A stretch of DNA of 64,000 nt from Leptodontidium sp. MPI-SDFR-AT-0119. Taxonomy: Eukaryota > Ascomycota > Leotiomycetes > Helotiales > Leptodontidiaceae. The notes beneath the pieces were generated by a model that saw only the letters and a program-made list of their open reading frames with translations, was not told the origin of the DNA and ran no database searches. Location: contig JAHLEZ010000004.1 in the NCBI GenBank assembly GCA_020726505.1, positions 744,001-808,000 of the forward strand. Direction: 5' to 3'. Of this stretch, positions 46,137 to 55,920 are shown in pieces. A program made the translations under genes and the position numbers. Position 1 is the stretch's first letter; every line of letters begins with the position of its first letter.

Positions 46137-46550
46137 AAAAGAGGAAAGCTGTATACGAGATATTGAGATTGTGTTTTTTTGAGAGTTTTCCTTTTCGTAC
46201 CGTCATCAATGCAGGACAGACAAGAAAATCTATGGAGAGAGATTCGACCAACATAGCCTTACTGCTGCCGAATTTGTCGGAGAGAAGACCGTAGCACAAT
46301 TGTTGGACTCCACCCCACCTTTGACTCTGGCGAATCCCTATGCCTTGATGCGGAACGCATCGCCGGGATTTAGCTGCTGGACTGACTTGATGCTTGAGAA
46401 CGAAGATGGCATTTCCAACATTGGGGATCTGAATCTATATCAAAGCGGGACGAAATTGGTTTATTGCCTGCCAGGTTCTAAGAACAACAGTGAGCAGTAC
46501 TTGTTAGAAAATTAAACTCAGCCTCAGTTCGCTACAACACACACATCGTC
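46137..46550. promoter_or_regulatory. Divergent promoter, AKR and Asp-box gene
   Basis: 414-bp shared upstream region. I see no certain regulator site; a Zn2Cys6 factor would be expected to use paired CGG/CCG triplets, which should be searched for here and in the two other divergent promoters of the cluster. Confidence 0.5.
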
Positions 46551-47750
46551 ATGTCACCAAGCAAAACAGAATCCACCCCATCAGTTATTCCTCCTCTGGG
46601 AATCACACTGAAACGAATCTCCTCCGCCCCCTCGAGACAAGAATCCTACCTCCCAACCACAACTCCACAATCCCACGCCTCAAACCTCCTCCTGCTACCA
46701 AATGGCGACCTCCTCTGCGCCTGGTTCGGCGGAAAACAAGAAGGTATCCCAGACATCAGCATCTACATTTCCCGGCTCCAATCCGGCTCCAACACCTGGC
46801 AGCCAGCCGAGAAGATGAGCCATGATGCCACGCGAAGCGAGCAGAACCCAGTCTTGTTCCAGTCCCCGTCCCCCGACGGACCGGTATGGTTACTATGGAC
46901 GTCCCAAGACGGCGGGAATCAGGAATCGGCAATCGTGAAGAAGCGTGTTTCGCAAGATGGGGGCAAGACCTGGAGCGAAGTCGAAACGCTATTCGATGAC
47001 CCAGGGACGTTTATTCGGCAGCCTATCGTGGTGGTTAAGGGTGGAACTTGGGTTCTGCCTGTTTTTAAATGTAGAGCTCAGCCCGGGGAGAGGTGGGTCG
47101 GGAATGATGATATTTCATGCATCAGGGCGTCGAGAGATCAGGGTGCGACGTGGGTTGAGACTGAGGTCCCGAAGAGTTTCGGCTGTGTTCATATGGCTGT
47201 GGTACCGTTGAAGAATAGCACTTATCTTGGGTTGTTTAGGAGTCGCTGGGCGGATTTTGTTTATACTTCTACGTCGGAGGATGGGATACATTGGACTGAG
47301 CCTAAGCCTACTGATCTGCCGAATCCTAATGCGGGGATTGGAGCTACGGTTTTGGCTTCTGGTCGTGTTGTTCTCTTGTACAACCACTCCTCTGGACTGG
47401 GCATCAAGAAGAAGCGAGAAGGGTTGTATGATGACATAACACCAGCAGACGATACGAGAAAGAATCAAGGCTCGAAACACGAGGGTCGAGTTGCGATTTG
47501 GGGTGCTCCAAGAGCACCGTTGTGTCTCGCGGTTTCGGACGATGATGGGACGACGTGGAAGAGTAGGTTGGTTGAAGATGGGGATGGTTACTGCATGACG
47601 AACAACAGCGAGCAGAAATTGAACCGCGAGTTATCGTACCCTTCCATTGTGGCGGATGGGAACGGGACGATACATGCAGCGTTTACCTTCTGGAGGCAGA
47701 CTATCAAGTATGTAAGATTAGGGGAGGATTTCTGTGATTCTGTTAGTTAG
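46551..47750 (+). CDS. Intracellular Asp-box (BNR, sialidase-fold) protein
   Basis: Single exon, 399 residues. Asp boxes (S-x-D-x-G-x-T-W) at 134-141 (SQDGGKTW), 194-201 (SRDQGATW) and 329-336 (SDDDGTTW), with a weaker one at 242-248; these mark the blades of a sialidase-type beta-propeller. N-terminal SHASNLLLLPNGDLLCAWF and DISIY are as in the BNR_2 group. No signal peptide or membrane segment, so it acts in the cytosol. The classical sialidase RIP motif is not seen. The same fold houses sialidases and also lyases/hydrolases cutting L-rhamnose from glucuronate (for example fungal PL42-type enzymes); which one applies is open. With the importer next door it may cut an imported acidic oligosaccharide. 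Confidence 0.85.
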   Translation: MSPSKTESTPSVIPPLGITLKRISSAPSRQESYLPTTTPQSHASNLLLLPNGDLLCAWFGGKQEGIPDISIYISRLQSGSNTWQPAEKMSHDATRSEQNPVLFQSPSPDGPVWLLWTSQDGGNQESAIVKKRVSQDGGKTWSEVETLFDDPGTFIRQPIVVVKGGTWVLPVFKCRAQPGERWVGNDDISCIRASRDQGATWVETEVPKSFGCVHMAVVPLKNSTYLGLFRSRWADFVYTSTSEDGIHWTEPKPTDLPNPNAGIGATVLASGRVVLLYNHSSGLGIKKKREGLYDDITPADDTRKNQGSKHEGRVAIWGAPRAPLCLAVSDDDGTTWKSRLVEDGDGYCMTNNSEQKLNRELSYPSIVADGNGTIHAAFTFWRQTIKYVRLGEDFCDSVS

Positions 47751-48130
47751 GAACTGAATGGGTATCTGAATCTCTGGGCAAGTCAATGTATATGTTTCAC
47801 ATCATCGAGACAACCCAAGGTACTGCTCACTCCACATCCTCGTCATTTTGATGTTGTGTCAAGTTCCTTTGGACAGAATTCTTCGAAGGCTACAGTAGGG
47901 CACAAGAGTGATTTCAAAGGCCTCCTTTGGAAATATGGCAAGGCTTGTCAAGCTTTAACATGTTGAAATTTAGCGAGACCCCGCCTGCAACTTCAGCAAG
48001 TGTTTCATTTTGCATAATCGAATCAACCAAGTCTCCGTTATACCCCAATTGAAAGAAACTTTGACAGAAGTGAGATGACGAAGTTTGATTGCAAATCCCG
48101 TAATTGGTATTAACGTGTCGAAAATCTAAT
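47751..48130. other. Convergent intergenic
   Basis: 3' flanks of the Asp-box gene (+) and the aldolase gene (-). No gene. Confidence 0.6.
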
Positions 48131-49235
48131 CTAATGTTTCTTTCCATTAACCACAGCAGGCACCGCATCAGGTAAAGATTTCTCCACCTCATCCAAATCC
48201 TTCATCACTTCCACGACCCAATCCTGCATAACCTTCTCTGACGGAGCATAAGGTTTTCTCGGCCAAAACGGCTCTTTCCCCACAATCCCCGCCTTCGGAC
48301 CAGCAAAATACGAGGCTCCAAACTTCGTCGGTGCAATTCCTTCTTTACATGCTTTCTCAGCCTGCGCGACCAGACCTTGCAACTTCACCGCCTCTGAGAT
48401 CTTCCCTTCCCGGTACAGGGCGTATAGTTTCGATACGCTCTTGGGAAATACATTGCCGATTCCGGTGACGCAACCGCCTCCTCCGCCGATCAGGCATGGG
48501 ACTAGCCAGTCTGAGGAGCCGCCGTAGACACCGAATTGCTCGTGGGTGAACTCTTGCGTGAGACGGGTGACTTTGCCGGCGTTGCCGCATGTGAGCTTCA
48601 CGGCTACGATGTTGGGGTGTTGGGCGAGTGAGGCTAGGATGTCGGAATTCAAGTCGACGTTGTTGCACACCGCGGGGAACTAGGGTAAAGTCAGTACCCG
48701 TAAATTACAATACAGTAAAGTGATTGCTAAAGGAAAGTTCAAAAGCTCAATAGGATCGAGGTGATCGATCACTCACATTATATATGACAACTGGGATAGG
48801 ACTGCTGTCAGCCACTTCGTTGAAGAAACCCAAGATCACATCTTTATTGACAGCTTTCGGCCAAAAGCAAGGAGGTAGCAGGAGGCCGAAATCAGCACCT
48901 GCCTCCTTCGCCTCCTTCGCAAGCCTGATGCTTTCTCGAGTTGACTGGCCACTTATACCCGCGACGAGCGGAAAGGAGTGGAAGCCAAGGTCAACAGCAG
49001 CTGTTCTGGCTGTCCTGGTCAGGCTTTGGCGTTCAGATGGGGAGAGAAGGACAGCTTCTGCTGTTGTTCCTGCGAGGACTAGACCATCAACACCGCCGCG
49101 AATCAGGTAGGAAAAGTATTTGTATGAGGCGTCGAGGTCGAGATCTTGCTCTGGGGTGGGCTCGTAGAGGGAGAGAACGGGACAGTAGACGCCTCGGGGT
49201 AGGGGGGATGCTTTGTTGGATATTTTGGAAGTCAT
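48131..49235 (-). CDS. DHDPS/NAL-family aldolase
   Basis: Two exons, 49235-48777 and 48679-48131, 97-nt intron; 335 residues. Class I aldolase of the dihydrodipicolinate synthase/N-acetylneuraminate lyase family: GVYCPVLSLY at the start, GTTAEAVLLSP (pyruvate carboxylate loop, normally GTTGE), Tyr152 in VVIYNFP, and Lys181 in VAVKLTCGN as the Schiff-base residue. GGGGGCVTGIGNVFP follows. The reaction is probably retro-aldol cleavage of a 2-keto-3-deoxy sugar acid to pyruvate and an aldehyde, as in the fungal galacturonate pathway (GAAC/LGA1) or 4-hydroxy-2-oxoglutarate aldolase; true neuraminate lyase activity is a rival. Head-to-head with the Zn2Cys6 regulator. Cytosolic; no targeting signal seen. 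Confidence 0.9.
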
Positions 49236-50007
49236 TATGGCGAGTCTGAAGAATGAAGTGTGAAGAATGTGAGGCTCAGTAAGACTTAATGGGACTCGCC
49301 AAGACTTGATGAAATGAAGATATAAATGAGATTGAAAATCTAAGATATTATATGGAGCTTGAATATCGGGTGACTTCCTTTACTGTGATGGTTCATAAGT
49401 TGGTAGGCATGCCATCCCATGCGCGTATGTCGTCGTAGAAGCTCGCTAAGAATTGTCCCGTGGCGGTGGTCAATCAAGTCAAGAAGTCGGGGAACACGGC
49501 GTAGGTAACTTACCTTAACTAAGGCACCTAAGAAGCTAGACCTCGTAAGATAGGGAAGTAATTCTACAATCATTCAGTCGAAGGTGGGATGGGATCAGCT
49601 GCCTGCTTGTTACGGTTCGTGCTCTGCGGAGTAAGAGTGAAAGAGTGGGTGTTGACTCGAGTACCCCGCCCCCTCCACACCATCCTCCCCGGGCTGCGCT
49701 AATGCAATGCAGTGCAAAACAAAGCCCATACCCATACCCATGCGATAGCGCTCATGGTTTGTGAATTAAATGTATAGTAATTAGTGTCGGAGACCTGACC
49801 GATATATCTAGGGAGGGTCGCCTTCCATACCTCCTTACTCAACTACCCAGCCAGCATCGATCACACTACGCTACACTATACTACGCACCGCACCATACCA
49901 CACCCACACACCCGACCCCGAGAATACCAACAATTCTATACATCCATCCACCAGTAAAGCCGCTCCGGAGAGAGAGCCGATCAAGGTGATCGATTAGTAA
50001 TCCCCAG
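49236..50007. promoter_or_regulatory. Divergent promoter, aldolase and regulator
   Basis: 772-bp shared upstream region. A CA/CTA-rich tract (about 49850-49915) lies in the leader of the regulator gene. Confidence 0.5.
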
Positions 50008-52474
50008 ATGAAGAGGTCCTGGGCCGAGTCTGTGGCAGGGAGCAGTCGCTCACAGAACAATGGTGGACTTGGTGGTTCTGACAGCAGCCAGCACAACAAC
50101 CACGACCAGTTTAATCACCGGGATGGAGATGGAAATCGCCAGAGTTCCCAATTGAATCGCAGCCTGTCATTTGGGGCCACATCAGGACTTCAGTCAGGTG
50201 ATGCCAGCCAGAATGAGCGAAGCTCCTCTCACTTTGCTGCTGGATCCGAGGATGTAACCGTACCTGGCCGCAGGATGGCTGCTCCTCATGATGCTCATCC
50301 TGGAATTACCAGAAGAGTAACCGCTTGCGCTGCGTGTCGGTAAGTCCTACTTGATGTACCTAGAGTGCCTGCCTTTGGTACCTAGGTATTTAGAGAACGA
50401 GAGTGGGGGTTAGGGTACCTGCTAACTTCCATCATAAAAGTAAACAAAAGATCAAATGCATCATGGCCAATGACGAACCTCCATGCACCCGCTGCGTCCA
50501 TAGAGGCTTGTCGTGCGTGCTGAACAAAAGTCTGCAATCTCTTGTCGACGATACAAGACAGATAGAGGCACTCCAAGGAGATGTCATCAACCTCCATGCA
50601 ATTCTTACCCAAGTCTGTCGGGCCACCGACATTGCCACACCACCGCCACTTCAAATCTCAACGCCGTGTAGGCTTCAGAGAGATGAAGACGGTAATAATG
50701 TACAGTCCGATGCCAATAAAGATGACCCTGAGGGGGCAGATGTCTCCCCACCAATGTCACCATCAGACATGCAAGCTCCTATCGATACTTTCCTGGAGAC
50801 CGCATCTAAAGTAGCCGAGTCCCCAATCTCGGCTGTAGTCGAATCGCCTCGAGGCTCAGTAGGGTCGAGAAAGAATGCACCTGAACCCGATCTGATAGGT
50901 AAAGGGATTATCACATCTGCTACGTCGGAGAAGCTCGTCAGCAGGTATCTCGAGAGGCTTGATCACTATCTGTACGGAATCGGTGGTGTATACACTGATA
51001 TGAAAAGTCTCCGGAAGGCATCTCCTGTCCTTCTCGCGGCTGTCTGCGCCATATCGGCCTTGCACGATGAGAGAGACATGAAGCTGTACGAGGCTTGCAG
51101 TCACGAGTTCCTGAGTCTCGTCTCGAAATCCATGTTTGAGCAAAGGGGTGTCGAATTCCTAAGAGCTCTGTGCATCGGATCGTATTGGCTTTCCGATGCT
51201 AGTAGGATCCTCAACGGCGATGCACTCCGTCGAGCAGCCGATGTGCGACTCCAGAAATATTTCTTCCAAGTCACGGTCCCGGATTCCACCGTGGCACAGC
51301 CTGGGGGGATCTTACTTCCAGCCGCCAAGGTCGATCGCGTGAGATTGTGGTATTTACTGTATATCTGCGACCAGCATCTCTCCATCCTGTACAACCGTGA
51401 TTCTATAGTTCATGGGAACCATGATATCATTCTGGGGTGGGAAACTTTCTTGGAATCGGGTCTCACCGACGACTCTGATATCAGGATTACATCTCAAGTG
51501 TCACTTCTGCAGACCATGTCTCAAATCAGAAGTGCATTTGGTCCTGAAAGTCTCGAGCCGGTTCACAAAGCACTGGTGACTTCAGTCAATAATTTCAACA
51601 GGCAAATCGACCAGTGGTTTTCTAGATTCTCCACCGTCTTTAGTATGTGTCTCTCTATCTTACCTACCATATACTCTTTATGTTGTCTATCAAATACGTA
51701 CTAATCCAGCCTGAAGAAGTCCACAAGAAAATTGGCGACTTTCCATACAAGGGCCTCACTCTCCACTACCACTTCGCAAAGTTATATCTTGGTCACCACG
51801 TGCTCCGAGGACTTCATTCAGATCCCATCCCAGTGTACTTTCTCCCCGCCGCACTCATGGCTCACGGAGCAGCCATCTCAATCTTCGACTTTATTCTTAA
51901 CGACAGCGATCTCACGAGTGCACTGGTGGGAGTTCCATTCTACTTTCACGTAATGATAAGTTTCGCGGGTCACTTTTTGCTATCTTGCAGCCAGTACAGA
52001 GTACAGATGTCTATTGACGTTGACAACGATTTATCTCTCCTGGGGAAAGCTATACAGATATTCAGATCCGTACCTTGTATATCTCATCACCCGCTTCAGA
52101 AGATGGCAGCCGCGTTGCAGAGGAGACATTTCGAATGCCAGGCTATGATCAACAGGTACAACGCGCAAGCCACACCTTCAGGAGAGAGTCAACAGATCAA
52201 CGTCAGTCAGTGGAATAATGGCGTACCGCCGGATGCGAGCGGAGGACAGCCATCAAATGGAATATATGGTCCTGGCTCTAGCCATGCAATGAACCCGCCT
52301 CGAAGCGGTGACGTCGCAAATACAGCCACCCATGCGAATCTTGGGCAGATACCGGATGGATATGCCATGGTACCTCCTCCGAATGGCGACGCAGGATTGG
52401 AGATGGTATTTCAAGATTTCGGCGGCTTCGACTTTCCAGACATGCAAATGCAGATGAACTTTGCACCGCAATGA
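50008..52474 (+). CDS. Zn2Cys6 transcription factor
   Basis: Three exons: 50008-50339, 50441-51642, 51717-52474; 763 residues. The binuclear cluster is complete: Cys107, Cys110, Cys117, Cys126, Cys129, Cys136, with RKQKIK between the second and third; the first intron falls inside it, as is common. A disordered Ser/Asn/Gln-rich region precedes it (1-95). A short linker and coiled segment (about 140-170) follow, then a fungal transcription factor middle domain (about 250-600). The C-terminus is rich in Phe/Asp (FQDFGGFDFPDMQ), typical of an activation region. The second intron uses GTATGT and acceptor TGAAG, the only choice that keeps the frame. Sitting in the middle of the catabolic genes, it is the likely pathway-specific activator. 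Confidence 0.92.
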
Positions 52475-52497
52475 CTTTCAGTCCCCAGCCAGCTGAT

Positions 52498-53571
52498 CTA
52501 GGATGCCGGAGGAACCACCAAGCTCGTCCCATAATCCTCGATATAGTTCCTAATCGTCTCCTTCAAATCGCCATCAGGAACAAATCCGAAATCCTTCGCT
52601 TTCAAGGTATCGAAGCGCGCCGGCCAACTACCCACGATCCTCTCAACATCCACATCCCGCTTCTCCTCCACGAGCGCCAGGGCGCTTTCTCCCCCAACTT
52701 CCTTCAGCGCTCGCAGCATCTCACCCACAGTCACCGTGATCCCAGGCAAATTAATAACTCTCGACACCGATCTATCCTTGAACATCTCCTGTGGGAACCT
52801 CATCGCGTGGATCAGATTCGCGACAATCGTTCTCGTCGAACATACCCACAGTTCCAGATCCTTGGAGACAGGCAATTCCGTCCTCTGGCCACTCAACGGC
52901 TCGCGGATGATCCCTGAGCAGAACGACGATGCTGCGCCGGATGGGAGTCCAGGACGTACGATGATGGTGGGTAAGCGCACGATTCTGCCGTCGAGTAAGC
53001 CCCTTCTGGAGAAATCGCTCAGGAGGATCTCACAGATGAGTTTTTCGGCGCCGTAGGAGGAGCTGGGACGCGGGATGGTGGATTCGGTGATGATTTGGTT
53101 GTTGTTGTTATTGTGGGTGGTAGTGGTGGTGGTGGTGGTGGGGTCACTCGAGGGACCGAAAACAGCGAGGCTGGAGGGGAAGATGACTTGGATTCCACCG
53201 GGCTTGATCTTGCGCAGGATATCGAGAATAGTTCGTGTTGAGTCGACGTTGACGCGTAGTCCGAGATCGAGATTAGCTTCTGCGGCGCCGCTCATGAGGC
53301 CGTGGAGGAGGTAGACTGTGGTGAGGTCTGATGTGAAGAGGGCGTCGCATGTCTTCTTGTCTGTTAGATCTGCTTTTATACAGCGGATTTTGGTTGTCGT
53401 CGTATGAGTGGAGGGCGTTAGGACAGGAGATGGAGGTTCGATAATGTCGGTTAGTGTTAATGTGGTTATGGATGATGATGGGTCTGTGAGGAGAGCTGCT
53501 GCGAGGGCTTGGCCTATGAATCCGCCGGCTCCTGTGATGATGATGTTTGTGTTTGTTGATGGCGGAGACAT
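52498..53571 (-). CDS. NAD-dependent epimerase/dehydratase, DenD-like
   Basis: Single exon, 357 residues. Rossmann GAGGFIG at 14-20; catalytic SSYGAEK with Tyr172 and Lys176 of the extended SDR family; FPSSLAVFGP precedes. YLLHGLMSGAAEANLDLGLRVN is characteristic of the D-erythronate 2-dehydrogenase (DenD)-like subgroup, which oxidise C2 of short sugar acids with NAD. Between 144 and 159 there is a Thr8 plus Asn5 insertion from a GGT/GTT microsatellite (53098-53150); it lies in a loop before the catalytic Tyr. The 3' end is only 23 bp from the convergent regulator gene's stop. With the aldolase and reductases it suggests sugar-acid catabolism. Confidence 0.9.
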   Translation of the reverse strand: MSPPSTNTNIIITGAGGFIGQALAAALLTDPSSSITTLTLTDIIEPPSPVLTPSTHTTTTKIRCIKADLTDKKTCDALFTSDLTTVYLLHGLMSGAAEANLDLGLRVNVDSTRTILDILRKIKPGGIQVIFPSSLAVFGPSSDPTTTTTTTTHNNNNNQIITESTIPRPSSSYGAEKLICEILLSDFSRRGLLDGRIVRLPTIIVRPGLPSGAASSFCSGIIREPLSGQRTELPVSKDLELWVCSTRTIVANLIHAMRFPQEMFKDRSVSRVINLPGITVTVGEMLRALKEVGGESALALVEEKRDVDVERIVGSWPARFDTLKAKDFGFVPDGDLKETIRNYIEDYGTSLVVPPAS

Positions 53572-54063
53572 CTTTGATTAAGTAGAATGGAATGGAAATT
53601 GATGCCTGGATGTACTGAGAGAGTATCTACTAAAGGATGAAAGAGGCTTACAACCCACATATATTATCTGTCGCACAGCATAGTAGATGTCTGTTGATAT
53701 TGATGTTGATCTTGATGCAAGCAAAGCATAGCGAGTGTAAAACAAAACACCATGAGCCCGGCGGTCTCGCCGATTGAACTGCAGCCCACCCACAGGGGGG
53801 TATGACCCCGCTTCTCCAGGGATCGCCGACACTGAAGAACGGCGGGGTCCGGCTCGACTCGTAGTGAGATTTAGCGGGGTGAAGCCCGCAGTCAACACCA
53901 ATACCGACACCCGGTCTAACTGCTTCATGGTTGGGAGGTAGCAACATCATCATACTTTAAGAAAATTTCTATCTACATGTGTACCGACTGTACCCATAGC
54001 TCAACACACCGAGACAATAAGCAAGGCTCATCATCACTTCCACAATCCAATATACAAGGAAAA
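53572..54063. promoter_or_regulatory. Divergent promoter, epimerase and second AKR
   Basis: 492-bp shared upstream region. GC-rich segments CCCCGCTTC and GGCGGGGTCCGG near 53800-53855 are candidates for regulator binding. Confidence 0.45.
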
Positions 54064-55232
54064 ATGGCCCACGCTGTAGACGTCCAGGCCGTCAGCACTG
54101 AAGCCAAGGAGGGAGATAACCTCGAAACGCAAAAGAAGAAGGGATATAAGATGCAATACCAAAGGTTCCGTACTCCTGGTTCTCCTCTGATGGATCTCAA
54201 GTGATACTAACATCGATTCTCGAGAAACACCACAGACTCGGCAAATCGGGTCTCAAAATCTCCCGCATAATCCTAGGATGCATGTCCTTCGGCTCCCCAA
54301 CCTGGTCCGGCTCGCCCTGGGTCCTAGACTCATCTACAGCTCTCCCCCTCCTCAAAGCAGCTTACGACGCAGGCATCAACACATGGGACACAGCGAACAC
54401 GTATTCGAACGGGGAATCCGAGACCATCATCGGCGCAGCATTGAAAGAATACGCCATTCCTCGCTCAAGGGTTGTCATTATGACGAAAGTGTATTATCCC
54501 GTGATGGAAGGCACGGACGAGAGGCCGTATCCCGCTATCAACGATGGCCAGTTAGTGAACCAGATGGGTTTGAGTCGGAAACATATCTTTGACGCTGTGG
54601 AGGGGAGTCTGCGACGGCTGGGGTGCGAGTATATCGATGTGTTGCAGGTTCATCGGTTGGATCGCGAGACCAGCCCCGAGGAGATTATGCGTGCGCTACA
54701 TGATCTCGTCGTTCTAGGGAAAGTGAGGTATCTAGGTGCGTCGAGTATGAAGACGTGGGAGTTTGCGAGGCTGCAGTATACGGCGAGAATGCATGGTTGG
54801 ACGGAGTTTGTCAGTATGCAGGGTTTGTATAATTTGCTTTATAGGGAGGAGGAGAGGGAGATGAACCCGTTTTGTGAGGCGGAGGGGGTGGGCTTGGTGC
54901 CTTGGAGTCCGTTGGCGAGAGGGTTGCTTTGTAGACCGGTGGATGTGGAGAGTGAGAGGAGTGTGATGGATGGGAAGAGTAAGAAGTGGTTTCAGGGTCG
55001 GCGAGATAAGGAGATTATTGCGGTGGTGGAGAGGATTGCGCAGAGAAAAAGTGTTAGTATGAGTGCTGTCGCTACGGCATGGATTCTGGCGAAGGGATGC
55101 GCGCCGATACTAGGGTTAGGGAGTAGGGAGAGAATTGAGGGAGTTGGGGAGGCTTTTGAGGTGGTGTTTACGGGTGATGAGATGATAGAGTTGGAGGAAT
55201 TGTATGAGCCCCTGAGACCTATAGACACATGA
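54064..55232 (+). CDS. Aldo/keto reductase, aryl-alcohol-dehydrogenase/YajO-type
   Basis: Two exons, 54064-54164 and 54236-55232, 71-nt intron with a GATACTAAC branch site; 365 residues. Spliced N-terminus gives MQYQRLGKSGLKISRIILGCMSFG, the standard first strand. Tetrad: Asp85, Tyr90 (DTANTYSNGESE), Lys118 (MTKVY), His173 (QVHRLD). GSPWVLD is as in the YajO/Aad group, which reduce aromatic and short aldehydes or sugars with NADPH. A 29-residue acidic N-terminal extension is unusual; a second ATG at residue 30 would remove it. Different AKR clade from the one at 45 kb, so the two probably act on different substrates. Confidence 0.9.
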
Positions 55233-55920
55233 TTATTTACAATTATTATTTCCTCTTGATTCATTATAGTCCTTATTGATTGTCATGTTTGATTCGGGCA
55301 TTCTAGAGCACAAAAGAAGCTAATGAGGAAGAGTCTGTGGTGTTATCTGTATCCGACTCTCAAATTAGAGTAAAGGAAGGATGAATGTGAATGATTATTT
55401 CGATTTGAAGCCCCGATGAACAACCAACGCCAATTCCCTTACCATGGAACGAAGCAGACGATTGCACCGCACACGGCCGCTTGAATTAACTTCCCACTTT
55501 TGATGTTGAACAGTAGAAGTCTGAAGGTAGTTTGTGCCTGGGCATAAGGCAACATCGGGGGGCAGGGTAATACATCGCCTTACTCGTTTGTACCAGCCCA
55601 TGTGACGACCCAAGTCCACAACCACAACGGAATCAATGGGGAATTCCAGCCGACTCATGGTACGGAGAGAAAGCCGTAGCGTAGATTTGGCTGCAGTCTT
55701 GGCATTCGGCGCTGGTCCGATCTCTCTCTTGGCGAGGATTAAGCGAGCCGACCCCTTTTACCCCCAGCGTCAGTAAGCAGCACCAGTAAAACAACAGGTA
55801 CAAGAAATCGCGTCATTCATTCCCCCTCTACGACATCTATCTCTTCATGTCGAATAATTCATTCTGACATTGCATCTCCATTCCTTTCCTTTTTCGCCTG
55901 TGTTCACATCTCCCACAACA
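55233..55920. other. Intergenic
   Basis: 3' flank of the AKR gene and promoter of the flavocytochrome gene. An in-frame ATG at 55870 could extend the next protein by 17 residues. Confidence 0.55.
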
